A DNA stretch of 11,151 nt from Candidatus Calidifonticultor daggyaiensis (GCA_015661035.1 JACVJA010000016.1:1-11151), one strand, 5' to 3'. Shown: positions 1-7,597, counted from the first letter of the stretch. Program-made: numbers and translations. Notes: generated by a model from the sequence alone, not told the origin.

Positions 1-151
1 GACTCCTTTATCATTTTATTTTGCTAAATACCCAATACCGATTGTTATTGCTTCATTTGTTTTAGCAGTATTAACTTTTATTGCTCATAGGGATAATATA
101 AAAAGGTTAATTAAAAAGGAAGAAAAAAAATTAAAGCAGAAAGGGGAATAA
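1..151 (+). CDS. plsY: PlsY, glycerol-3-phosphate acyltransferase (C-terminal end only)
   Basis: Only the last 49 codons are present; reading in frame from base 2, the gene enters from outside the window. The protein is a membrane enzyme that transfers an acyl group from acyl-phosphate to glycerol-3-phosphate, the first acylation of bacterial phospholipid synthesis. The visible part has a final hydrophobic segment (PIPIVIASFVLAVLTFIA) followed by HRDNIKRL, which matches the family's conserved C-terminal HRxNIxRLxxGxE signature, and a Lys/Glu-rich cytoplasmic tail. The usual Gly of GxE is Lys here (KKEE). The stop codon is only 3 bp before guaB3, and the guaB3 Shine-Dalgarno lies inside the last codons, so the two are probably cotranscribed. 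The identification rests on a short tail. Confidence 0.75.
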   Translation, partial: TPLSFYFAKYPIPIVIASFVLAVLTFIAHRDNIKRLIKKEEKKLKQKGE

Positions 152-154
152 TTT

Positions 155-1312
155 ATGGATTTTGAAATTGGAAGAGGAAAAATTGCCAGAAGAGCTTATG
201 GATTTGATGAAATTGCTATAGTCCCAAGTAGAAGAACTAGAGACCCTGAAGATATAGATATATCTGCTAAAATTGGTAATTTTAATATAAAAATACCTAT
301 TCTTGCCTCTGCAATGGATGGGGTTGTAGATGTAAAATTTGCAGTTCAATTGCATAATATTGGCGGTATAGCGGTATTAAATTTAGAGGGGATACAGACA
401 AGATATGATAATGCTGATGAAATGCTTGAAAAAATTGCTAGTTTTAAAGATTCAGAAGCTACAAGGAAGATGCAAGAGATTTATAGTGAACCAATTAAGG
501 AAGAATTAATTTATAAAAGAATCCAGCAAATAAAGCAACAAGGTGCAATTGCAGCTGCTTCATTAACTCCTCAAAGAGTCGTTAAATATTTTAAAATTGC
601 AATAGATGCTGGACTAGATATTTTAGTAATTCAAGGAACAGTAATTAGTGCAGAGCATGTAAGCAGTAGCAGGGAACCGCTTGATTTAAAAAAATTTATA
701 CCTAATTGTCCTATACCTGTAATTGTTGGTGGTTGCTGCTCATTTTCTTCAGCATTACATTTAATGCGAACAGGCGCTGTTGGAATTCTTGTAGGTGTTG
801 GACCGGGAGCCGCTTGCACTACAAGGCAAGTTTTAGGTATTGGTGTGCCTCAGGCTACAGCCATTGCTGAAGCTGCAGCAGCACGTTCTCGGCATTTAGA
901 AGAAACTGGAAAATATGTCCAAGTTATTGCTGATGGAGGCATGAGAACTGGTGGAGATATAGCAAAAGCTATTGCATGTGGGGCTGATTTAGTAATGATT
1001 GGTGCACCGTTATCTAGAGCAAAAGAAGCTCCTGGAAGAGGGTTTCATTGGGGTATGGCAACATTTCATCCTGACCTTCCAAGGGGAACTAGGGTAAAAA
1101 CAGATGTAGTTGCTACTCTTGAGGAGATATTAATAGGGCCAGCACATGAAAATGATGGTACTTTAAACTTATGCGGAGCATTAAGGACTTCAATGGCTAC
1201 TTGTGGTTACATGAATATTAAAGAATTTCAAAAAGCAGAAATTGTGATAGCTCCATCAATAAGAACGGAAGGTAAGTTTCATCAACAAGCTCAAAAAGTA
1301 GGTATGGGTTAA
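155..1312 (+). CDS. guaB3: GuaB3-type IMP dehydrogenase (no CBS domains)
   Basis: IMP dehydrogenases oxidise IMP to XMP with NAD+, the committed step of guanine nucleotide synthesis in the cytoplasm. This 385-residue protein is one continuous TIM barrel. The opening residues EIGRGKIARRAYGFDEIAIV and the motif PSRRTRDPEDIDIS (24-37) are typical of the GuaB3 subfamily. The catalytic loop GVGPGAACTTR (214-224) places the nucleophile at Cys221, and IADGGMRTGGDIAKA (258-272) forms the phosphate-binding region. The roughly 120-residue CBS pair that classical GuaB carries between the barrel halves is absent. Start: ATG with a good Shine-Dalgarno (AAGGGGA, 7 nt spacing) inside the plsY end. The gene directly precedes guaA, which supports a role in GMP synthesis. 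GuaB3 proteins were long called IMPDH-related; activity has been reported for a cyanobacterial member, but it is not proven here. A 24-bp tandem duplication covers the stop codon. Confidence 0.9.
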   Translation: MDFEIGRGKIARRAYGFDEIAIVPSRRTRDPEDIDISAKIGNFNIKIPILASAMDGVVDVKFAVQLHNIGGIAVLNLEGIQTRYDNADEMLEKIASFKDSEATRKMQEIYSEPIKEELIYKRIQQIKQQGAIAAASLTPQRVVKYFKIAIDAGLDILVIQGTVISAEHVSSSREPLDLKKFIPNCPIPVIVGGCCSFSSALHLMRTGAVGILVGVGPGAACTTRQVLGIGVPQATAIAEAAAARSRHLEETGKYVQVIADGGMRTGGDIAKAIACGADLVMIGAPLSRAKEAPGRGFHWGMATFHPDLPRGTRVKTDVVATLEEILIGPAHENDGTLNLCGALRTSMATCGYMNIKEFQKAEIVIAPSIRTEGKFHQQAQKVGMG

Positions 1313-1340
1313 TAAAAAAAAGTAGGTATGGGTTAATAAA
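1293..1340 (+). repeat. Perfect tandem duplication of 24 bp at the guaB3 3' end
   Basis: Bases 1293-1316 are repeated exactly at 1317-1340. The unit begins aaaaagtaggtatggg and ends in ttaataaa. The first copy encodes the last residues QKVGMG and the TAA stop; the second lies in the 71-bp gap before guaA. The unit is a multiple of three, but because the first copy contains the stop, the second is untranslated. The A-runs at the unit borders suggest replication slippage as the source. Apart from the repeat, the gap holds only AT-rich sequence with no clear terminator. Confidence 0.9.
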
Positions 1341-1383
1341 AAATAAGTTTAATTAAGTAAACGAATAAAATACTTTATTAGAA

Positions 1384-2919
1384 ATGGATAAAATATTAGT
1401 TTTAGATTTTGGTGGACAATATAGTCAGCTAATTGCAAGAAGAGTAAGAGAGCTAAGGGTTTACTCTGAACTAATACCTTATGATACGCCTATCGAGCAA
1501 ATTAAAGAAAGGAAACCTTGTGGGCTTATATTTTCTGGCTCACCAAGCAGTTTGGTAAAAAATAAAAATAATAAAGCTCCATTAATTTCAACTGAAATTT
1601 TTAATCTAAATGTACCTATTTTAGGGATATGTTATGGCATGCAGATGATAGCATATTTATTAGGTGGTAAAATAACTGCATCAGGAAATAATGAGTTTGG
1701 TAGAACTAATGTTAATTTAGATTTAAAATCTACACTTTTTAATGGTTTAAGACAAAACGAGATTTGCTGGATGAGTCATAAAGACAGTGTATCTGTTTTA
1801 CCAAAAAACTTTAAAGTTATAGCATCCACACCTTCTCTTCCAATTGCAGGTTTTGAAAATGATAAAGGCGATATTTTTGGTATACAATTTCATCCAGAAG
1901 TAATCCATACACCTTCAGGTATGGAAATATTAAAAAATTTTTTATTTAAAATTTGTGGATGTTTACCAACTTGGACCATGGTTTCAATTATTGAAAGCCA
2001 AGTAGAAATAATCAGAAATCAGGTAAAAGATGGTAATATTATTTGTGCTTTGAGTGGAGGAGTTGATTCTACTGTTGCAGCAGTTTTAGTGAACAAAGCT
2101 GTTGGAAAGAAATTAACTTGTATCTTTGTTGACCATGGGCTTTTAAGATATGGTGAAGAAGAACAGGTAATAAAAACCTTCAAAAAAAATTTTAAAATTA
2201 ATTTAGTTTATATAAATGCAAAAGAAAGGTTTCTATTAAAATTAAAAGATATAGTTGACCCAGAACAAAAGAGAAAAATTATTGGAAATGAATTTATAAG
2301 AGTTTTTGAAGAGCAAGCAAAAAAAATAAAGCATGTTGAATATTTAGTACAAGGAACTTTATATTCTGATGTTATTGAAAGCGGGACACGTGATGCAGCA
2401 AAAATTAAATCTCATCATAATGTTGCAGGTTTGCCAAAGGATATGCAGATTAAATTAATAGAGCCTTTAAGACAGTTATTTAAAGATGAAGTTAGGAAAA
2501 TAGGTATTGAACTTGGTTTGCCTGAAGAAATTGTTAGACGACAGCCTTTTCCTGGGCCTGGCCTTGCAATTAGAATAATTGGGGATGTTACTGAAGAGAG
2601 ATTAGAGATTTTAAAAAAAGCAGACAAAATAGTAATTGATGAAATTAAAAGAGCAGGTTTATATGAAAAAATATGGCAATCATTTGCAATATTGCCAATA
2701 ATAAAAAGTGTTGGTGTAATGGGAGATGAAAGAACTTATGCTTATCCTATCGTAATTAGAGCTGTATCAAGCGAAGATGCAATGACTGCTGATTGGGTTA
2801 AACTACCATATGAAGTGCTTGAAAGAATGAGTAATAGAATTATAAACGAAGTTCAGGGGGTAAACAGGGTTGTATATGATATAAGCTCTAAACCTCCAAG
2901 CACAATTGAATGGGAGTAG
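1384..2919 (+). CDS. guaA: GMP synthase, glutamine-hydrolysing
   Basis: Converts XMP to GMP using ATP and ammonia from glutamine, the step after guaB3. The 511-residue protein has full family length and domain order. The N-terminal class I glutamine amidotransferase has [17 protein letters not shown] (7-23), the nucleophile Cys83 in GICYGMQ, and His170/Glu172 in FHPEV. The ATP pyrophosphatase domain has the P-loop LSGGVDST (223-230). The C-terminal dimerisation and XMP-binding domain has [12 protein letters not shown] (387-398) and ends with KPPSTIEWE, the usual conserved tail. All key residues are present. The ATG is the only start that keeps the conserved KILVLDFGG at the N-terminus, yet no Shine-Dalgarno precedes it (tactttattagaaATG). 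A TACTTT hexamer ends 7 nt before the ATG, compatible with a leaderless transcript but unproven. Confidence 0.97.
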   Translation: MDKILVLDFGGQYSQLIARRVRELRVYSELIPYDTPIEQIKERKPCGLIFSGSPSSLVKNKNNKAPLISTEIFNLNVPILGICYGMQMIAYLLGGKITASGNNEFGRTNVNLDLKSTLFNGLRQNEICWMSHKDSVSVLPKNFKVIASTPSLPIAGFENDKGDIFGIQFHPEVIHTPSGMEILKNFLFKICGCLPTWTMVSIIESQVEIIRNQVKDGNIICALSGGVDSTVAAVLVNKAVGKKLTCIFVDHGLLRYGEEEQVIKTFKKNFKINLVYINAKERFLLKLKDIVDPEQKRKIIGNEFIRVFEEQAKKIKHVEYLVQGTLYSDVIESGTRDAAKIKSHHNVAGLPKDMQIKLIEPLRQLFKDEVRKIGIELGLPEEIVRRQPFPGPGLAIRIIGDVTEERLEILKKADKIVIDEIKRAGLYEKIWQSFAILPIIKSVGVMGDERTYAYPIVIRAVSSEDAMTADWVKLPYEVLERMSNRIINEVQGVNRVVYDISSKPPSTIEWE

Positions 2920-3010
2920 AGTTTTGAACAGTAGTCGAATTATATTCGTAATAAAAATAAAAAATATTAAAAGATATTAATAATAAAAAAACAAGGAAGT
3001 GAGCTAAGCA

Positions 3011-3295
3011 ATGCAAAGTGAATTTGAAGAAAAATTAAAAAATTATCGAAATGAAATAGATAAAATTGATGAAAATTTAGTGAATTTATTAAATAAGAGG
3101 GCTGAAGTTGTTTCAAAAATTAAAAAACTAAAAGAAAAGTATAACATGCCTTTATATGATGCTAAAAGAGAAGAAGATTTAATTAATAATATTGTAAAGT
3201 ATAATAAGGGCCCACTCTATAATGATAATATAATACAAATTTTTGAGTCTATTTTAAGAAATGTGCAGATACTTGAAAAAGATGAAACGTTATAG
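3011..3295 (+). CDS. aroQ: Chorismate mutase, AroQ class, stand-alone
   Basis: Rearranges chorismate to prephenate, the branch to phenylalanine and tyrosine. This 94-residue all-helical protein is the size of a single AroQ (CM type II) domain. Aligning with the E. coli P-protein mutase domain by eye, the active-site residues are kept: Arg13 (R11), Arg30 (R28), Lys41 (K39), Asp50 (D48), Arg53 (R51) and Glu54 (E52). The position of E. coli Gln88 appears to be Glu89. Start: ATG after the purine-rich Shine-Dalgarno aaggaagtgag. It is followed after 15 bp by DAHP synthase in the same reading frame, separated by in-frame stops TAG (3293) and TGA (3305). In Bacillus-type AroA the two domains are fused in this order, and the sequence resembles that fused mutase domain, so the pair may act as a complex. 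The 91-bp upstream gap has no clear terminator. Confidence 0.9.
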   Translation: MQSEFEEKLKNYRNEIDKIDENLVNLLNKRAEVVSKIKKLKEKYNMPLYDAKREEDLINNIVKYNKGPLYNDNIIQIFESILRNVQILEKDETL

Positions 3296-3310
3296 AAGGG
3301 TATTTGATAT

Positions 3311-4171
3311 ATGGAAGATAAAAATAAAAAACAACAAGTTGATAATCAGCAAAAAGACTTAGCTAGAACAAATAGTGGTTCTAAGGGTATAAAAAGACAA
3401 GCTGAATTAATTAAAGAAGGCTTTATTACTATTATTGCAGGTCCATGTGCTGTGGAGAGCTGGGAACAAATTAATACAATTGCTTCCTTGGTTAAAGATT
3501 GTGGTTTGACTTATTTAAGAGGAGGAGCTTATAAGCCTAGAACCTCTCCTTATAGTTTTCAAGGGTTAGAAAGGAAAGGTTTAGAATATATTAAGGAAGT
3601 TTCAGATATATACCAATTAAAAACAGTCACTGAAGTTACGGATGCTGATACAGTTGAACAGGTTGCAAAATATGTAGATGTTCTTCAAATAGGTACTAGA
3701 AATATGTCTAATTTTGCCTTGTTAAAAAAAGTTGGTAGAGTAGCTAACCAAATGAATAAGTCTGTAATTTTAAAAAGAGGTTGGGGTTCAACAATAAAAG
3801 AGTGGCTTTTAGCAGTTGAGTATATTACTTCTGCTGGAGAAGTTGAAATTGTTTTATGTGAAAGAGGCATTAGAACCTTTGAACCTTATACAAGATTCAC
3901 TTTAGATTTATCTGCAGTTCCTGTTATAAAAAAGCTTAGTAAATTACCTATTATTATTGACCCATCACATGCGGTTGGACAAAGCGATTTAGTAATACCT
4001 ATGAGCCGAGCTGCAATTGCAGTTGGAGCAGATGGGCTTATTGTGGAAGTCCATACTGACCCCGAAAAAGCTTTATGTGATGGTCAACAAGCTTTAAATG
4101 CAAAACAAATTAGAGAATTGTTAGCTCAAGTTAGTTATATTGCCGATTTTTTTGGCAAAAAAATAAGGTAG
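3311..4171 (+). CDS. aroF: 3-deoxy-7-phosphoheptulonate (DAHP) synthase, type I beta, short form
   Basis: Condenses phosphoenolpyruvate and erythrose-4-phosphate to DAHP, the first shikimate pathway step. This is a 286-residue TIM barrel of the KDOPS-like I-beta group. Visible motifs are AGPCAVES (43-50, metal ligand Cys46), [17 protein letters not shown] (69-85), GTRNM (128-132), LKRGWGSTI (154-162), [12 protein letters not shown] (184-195), DPSHAVGQ (217-224, metal ligand His220), Glu246 and Asp257. The first 30 or so residues are polar, Lys/Gln-rich and probably disordered. There is neither the ferredoxin-like regulatory domain of the Thermotoga enzyme nor a fused mutase. ATG start with GAAGGG about 10 nt upstream. 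Feedback control, if any, may come through the adjacent chorismate mutase, as with the fused B. subtilis enzyme; that is inference. The family is clear, but the choice of gene symbol is conventional. Confidence 0.93.
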   Translation: MEDKNKKQQVDNQQKDLARTNSGSKGIKRQAELIKEGFITIIAGPCAVESWEQINTIASLVKDCGLTYLRGGAYKPRTSPYSFQGLERKGLEYIKEVSDIYQLKTVTEVTDADTVEQVAKYVDVLQIGTRNMSNFALLKKVGRVANQMNKSVILKRGWGSTIKEWLLAVEYITSAGEVEIVLCERGIRTFEPYTRFTLDLSAVPVIKKLSKLPIIIDPSHAVGQSDLVIPMSRAAIAVGADGLIVEVHTDPEKALCDGQQALNAKQIRELLAQVSYIADFFGKKIR

Positions 4172-4237
4172 TTTTTTGTAAAATTTTAAAAATTTTTCTC
4201 ATATTTACATAACATATTTACAAATTTTATCTTAATT

Positions 4238-4259
4238 AATATATTTAATTAAATATATT
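4238..4259. promoter_or_regulatory. Perfect 22-bp AT palindrome upstream of pcrA (possible operator or promoter element)
   Basis: The half-site AATATATTTAA (4238-4248) is followed directly by its reverse complement (4249-4259), giving a perfect dyad with no spacer, 17 bp before the preferred GTG start of pcrA. It is made only of A and T and sits in a 93-bp, nearly all-AT gap between aroF and pcrA. It could bind a dimeric regulator, form part of a promoter, or be a by-product of local composition. Confidence 0.3.
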
Positions 4260-4276
4260 TAAATTTGTGTTTTGCA

Positions 4277-6592
4277 GTGGATTTAGAAAAATACTTAAAT
4301 GAACAACAACTTCAAGCTGTTAAAGCAATTGGTAGCCCACTTTTAATAATAGCTGGTGCTGGGAGCGGTAAAACAAGAGTTTTAACTTATAAAATTGCCT
4401 ACCTTATTAAAGAAGTAGGTGTTGATCCTTTTAAAATTCTTGCTATTACTTTTACTAATAAAGCTGCAAAGGAGATGAAAAAAAGAGTTATTGAACTCGT
4501 TGGTAAAATTGGTGAATTTATGTGGATTAGTACCTTTCATTCTTTTTGTGCCCGTATTTTAAGAGTAGAAATTAGTAAAATCGGGCTTTCACCAAATTTT
4601 GTGATATATGATGAAGAAGACCAGTTAAATCTAATTTTAAAATGTCTTTCCGAGCTTGATATTGATAGCAAAAGATTCCCTCCAAGGGCAATAAGTGCTG
4701 TAATTTCTGATGCCAAGAACAAGCTTATTGATTATGATACTTTTAATAAAAAGGCTATAGATTATTATGAAAAAATAGTTGCGAAGATTTATCCTGTTTA
4801 TCAGAAAAAGCTTATTTCTGCAAATGCTTTAGATTTTGATGATTTGCTCATGTATATGGTTGATTTATTAAAAAATTTCCCAGAAGTTAAAGAAAAGTAT
4901 CAGAAAATGTTTAAATATATTTTAGTAGATGAATTTCAGGACACTAATTTAGCTCAAAATGAATTAGTTATTCTACTTGGAGAAAAATATAAAAATGTTT
5001 ATGTAGTAGGAGATGATGATCAAAGCATTTATAGTTGGCGTGGTGCAGAAATCGAAAATATCATTAATTTTGATAAGAATTTTAAGAATATAAAAATAAT
5101 AAAATTAGAGCAAAACTATAGGTCGACAAAAAATATATTAAATGCAGCTAATTTTTTAATCTTAAATAATGAAAATAGGAAAAAAAAGAAACTTTGGACT
5201 AATAATGAGCAAGGAGAATTAATTTCTAAATATACTGCTATTGATGAAAAAGAAGAAGTAAGATTTGTTATAAAAAAGATAAAACAACTAATGAAAGAAA
5301 GAAAAAAAACTTATAAAGATTTTGCAATATTTTATAGGACAAATGCACAATCAAGAGCAGTCGAGGAAATATTTATCAAAGAAAATATACCTTATAAAAT
5401 ATTTGGTGGCTTACGTTTTTATGATAGAAAAGAAATTAAGGATATTTTGGCTTATTTAAAGATAATTTCAAATCCGCATGATATTATAAGTTTATTAAGA
5501 ATTATAAATGTTCCAGCCAGAAAAATTGGTAAATCTACAATTAGTGAAATTGAAAAGTTCGCTGTTGCAAATAAAATTACTTTTATTGAAGCATTGCACA
5601 GAAATACAGAAATTAACTCTTTAAATCAATCTTCAAAAAAGAGATTAAATGATTTTATTGAGCTTATTTCAAGTTTTAGGGATTTTACATCAGAAAATAA
5701 CTTAGAAAAGCTTGTTGAATATATCTGGGATAAAACTGGTTACTTAAAAGAACTTGAGTATGAAAATACCATTGATGCTTTGAATCGAATAGAAAATTTA
5801 AAAGAATTTTTAACTGTTGTAAAAGAGTTTGAAAATAGAGTTAGCTTAAAAAGTTCTGAACTCATCTTTAAAGGTGAAGTTAATTTTGAGCTACAAAATC
5901 AATTGGATAACCAAAGTCAAAATGGCTTAACAAAATTAGATAATTTCTTACAAGAAATATCTTTAATTTCAGATATTGATAATTACGATGATGCTATTGA
6001 TGCAGTTGTTTTAATGACACTTCATAATGCAAAAGGCTTGGAATTTCCTGTAGTTTTTATAATTGGTATGGAAGAGGGAATTTTTCCTCATTCTAGGAGT
6101 TTTAATAGTTTAGCTGAGCTTGAGGAAGAAAGAAGATTATGTTATGTTGGTATAACCAGGGCAAAAGAAAAAGTATTTTTAACTTGTGCTTTAAGTCATA
6201 GCATTTATGGTGATACAAGTTTTAGGACAATATCAAGATTTATTAAAGAAATACCGCAAGATTTAATCTTTGATGAAAATATTGAAGAGGAAAAGCAAAG
6301 TAAAACTAATAATTTAAGTTCAACAAAATTTTATTATGATTATTCAAAAAATAAGTTTTTTAAAGATAATTTTAAAAATCAGGATTTATGGGGTGATTAT
6401 GCTTCTAGTGAAGAGATTGTATTTATTGATTATAAGCCGGGCGATTTAATTGAGCATAAAATGTGGGGTAGAGGTGAAATTTTAAAAGTTAAAAAATTAA
6501 AAGCTGATGTTGAAATTGATGTGTTGTTTGAAAGTGTTGGTTTAAAGCATCTTCTTGTAAGCTTTGCACCAATTAGAAAAATTATTAAATAG
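4277..6592 (+). CDS. pcrA: PcrA/UvrD-type superfamily 1A DNA helicase
   Basis: ATP-dependent 3'-5' DNA helicase for nucleotide excision repair, replication restart and clearing of recombination intermediates. Numbered from the GTG start (771 residues): Q-motif LNEQQ (7-11), Walker A GAGSGKT (27-33), motif Ia ITFTNKAAKEM, motif II DEFQDTN (218-224), motif III GDDDQSIYSWRGA (245-257), motif IV LEQNYRST (277-284), motif V LMTLHNAKGLEFPVVF (579-594), motif VI EERRLCYVGITRAKEKV (617-633), and the PcrA-type C-terminal domain from PGDLIEHKMWGRGEI (721 onward). All helicase motifs are intact. The start is uncertain: GTG 4277 gives MDLEKYLNEQQ, close to family N-termini, while TTG 4265 adds four residues. 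Neither has a Shine-Dalgarno. A stretch around residues 522-555 before motif V appears some 25-30 residues longer than in B. subtilis PcrA. A 16-bp tandem repeat abuts the stop codon. Confidence 0.95.
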   Translation: MDLEKYLNEQQLQAVKAIGSPLLIIAGAGSGKTRVLTYKIAYLIKEVGVDPFKILAITFTNKAAKEMKKRVIELVGKIGEFMWISTFHSFCARILRVEISKIGLSPNFVIYDEEDQLNLILKCLSELDIDSKRFPPRAISAVISDAKNKLIDYDTFNKKAIDYYEKIVAKIYPVYQKKLISANALDFDDLLMYMVDLLKNFPEVKEKYQKMFKYILVDEFQDTNLAQNELVILLGEKYKNVYVVGDDDQSIYSWRGAEIENIINFDKNFKNIKIIKLEQNYRSTKNILNAANFLILNNENRKKKKLWTNNEQGELISKYTAIDEKEEVRFVIKKIKQLMKERKKTYKDFAIFYRTNAQSRAVEEIFIKENIPYKIFGGLRFYDRKEIKDILAYLKIISNPHDIISLLRIINVPARKIGKSTISEIEKFAVANKITFIEALHRNTEINSLNQSSKKRLNDFIELISSFRDFTSENNLEKLVEYIWDKTGYLKELEYENTIDALNRIENLKEFLTVVKEFENRVSLKSSELIFKGEVNFELQNQLDNQSQNGLTKLDNFLQEISLISDIDNYDDAIDAVVLMTLHNAKGLEFPVVFIIGMEEGIFPHSRSFNSLAELEEERRLCYVGITRAKEKVFLTCALSHSIYGDTSFRTISRFIKEIPQDLIFDENIEEEKQSKTNNLSSTKFYYDYSKNKFFKDNFKNQDLWGDYASSEEIVFIDYKPGDLIEHKMWGRGEILKVKKLKADVEIDVLFESVGLKHLLVSFAPIRKIIK

Positions 6593-6605
6593 AAAAATTA
6601 TTAAT
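6574..6605 (+). repeat. 16-bp tandem duplication across the pcrA stop codon
   Basis: The unit tagaaaaattattaaa (6574-6589) is followed directly by tagaaaaattattaat (6590-6605), 15 of 16 bases identical. The first copy encodes most of the last codons (RKIIK) and the second starts exactly with the TAG stop of pcrA. The repeat fills about half of the 27-bp gap before the CDF transporter gene. It has the same layout as the duplication at the guaB3 end but an unrelated sequence. Confidence 0.8.
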
Positions 6606-6619
6606 AATATTTTTTTAAA

Positions 6620-7597
6620 ATGGAACATTCTCATAATTATAATGATTTCCATAGTCACACTAATACAAAAGTAGATTCTTCTAAAATTGAGCATAACCAT
6701 CCATTCAGAGAATTGGAGAGAAAAAGACTTTTAATTGCTATTATTTTAACATCATTAATGATGATTGCTGAAATTATTGGCGGGGTGTTTTCTAAAAGTC
6801 TTGCTTTATTAAGTGATGCTGGGCATATGTTTACCCATGCATTTGCGTTGATTGTTAGCCTAACTGCAATAGTTTTTGCATGTAGACCAGCTTCAAAAGA
6901 GAAAAGTTTTGGTTTTTATAGAGCAGAAATTATAGCAGCTTTGCTTAATGGTTTAACTTTAATTTTAATTAGCGGTTTTATTTTTTTTGAAGCATACAAA
7001 AGAATAATTGAACCTAAGCCGATAAAAACCGTTGAAATGCTTTTAATTGCAATAATAGGGCTAGTAATTAATATTATTACAGCTGTAATTCTCTGGAAAG
7101 CTAGCAAAGAAAGTTTAAATGTTAAAAGTGCATTTATTCATATGATTGGTGATGCTGGTTCTTCAATTGGTGTTGTAATAGGGGCTATTATTATTTATTT
7201 CACTAAATTTTATTTAGTAGATCCAATTTTATCTGCTTTAATAGCAGTTTTAATATTAGTTTGGGCTTTTTCTCTAATAAAGGACTCAATAAGAGTTTTG
7301 ATGGAATTTACTCCCAAAAATATTAATTTAGAATTATTAAAAAAAGATTTACTGTATCAAGACAACACTATTAAAGATGTTCATGACTTACATGTATGGG
7401 AAATAACTTCAGGAATATACTGCCTTACAGCACACTTAGTAATTGAAGATGTTTATATAAGCAAAACTGAAAAACTTTTGAATAAAATTAGTGATTTTCT
7501 AGAAGAAAAATACAATATTGTACACCCAATAATTCAACTAGAATCTGGAGATGAATTCAAACATAAGTATACTTGTAATTTAAAAAAAATTAATTAA
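6620..7597 (+). CDS. Cation diffusion facilitator, CzcD/ZitB-like zinc (cation) exporter
   Basis: Membrane antiporter that expels Zn2+ and perhaps Co2+, Cd2+ or other divalent cations in exchange for protons. The 325-residue protein has six predicted membrane segments (about 37-57, 61-85, 103-127, 137-159, 168-193, 197-220) and a cytoplasmic C-terminal domain with DVHDLHVWEITSG (253-265) and THL-like metal-binding residues typical of ZitB/CzcD. The N-terminus carries six histidines in the first 27 residues (3, 5, 11, 13, 25, 27), a probable metal-collecting tail. The TM5 metal-site motif HxxxD is intact (His174, Asp178). The TM2 motif, normally HxxxD, reads HMFTH (His69, His73), so one acidic ligand is replaced by His. 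The ATG lies 27 bp after pcrA without a Shine-Dalgarno. It converges with mntP, another metal exporter. Family is certain; the metal is not. Confidence 0.92.
   Translation: MEHSHNYNDFHSHTNTKVDSSKIEHNHPFRELERKRLLIAIILTSLMMIAEIIGGVFSKSLALLSDAGHMFTHAFALIVSLTAIVFACRPASKEKSFGFYRAEIIAALLNGLTLILISGFIFFEAYKRIIEPKPIKTVEMLLIAIIGLVINIITAVILWKASKESLNVKSAFIHMIGDAGSSIGVVIGAIIIYFTKFYLVDPILSALIAVLILVWAFSLIKDSIRVLMEFTPKNINLELLKKDLLYQDNTIKDVHDLHVWEITSGIYCLTAHLVIEDVYISKTEKLLNKISDFLEEKYNIVHPIIQLESGDEFKHKYTCNLKKIN

Noticed and set aside
2936..2948. Small hairpin CGAAT-TAT-ATTCG between guaA and aroQ
   Set aside because: Five base pairs, a three-base loop and no T-tract after it; neither a terminator nor a recognisable leader such as a T-box, which would not fit in the 91-bp gap.
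4146..4177. Inverted repeat ATTTTTTT-GGC-AAAAAAAT at the aroF end followed by a T6 run, resembling a terminator
   Set aside because: The stem is only A-T pairs with a 3-base loop, lies in the coding sequence, and the T-run begins 7 nt after the stem. Too weak to call in this composition.
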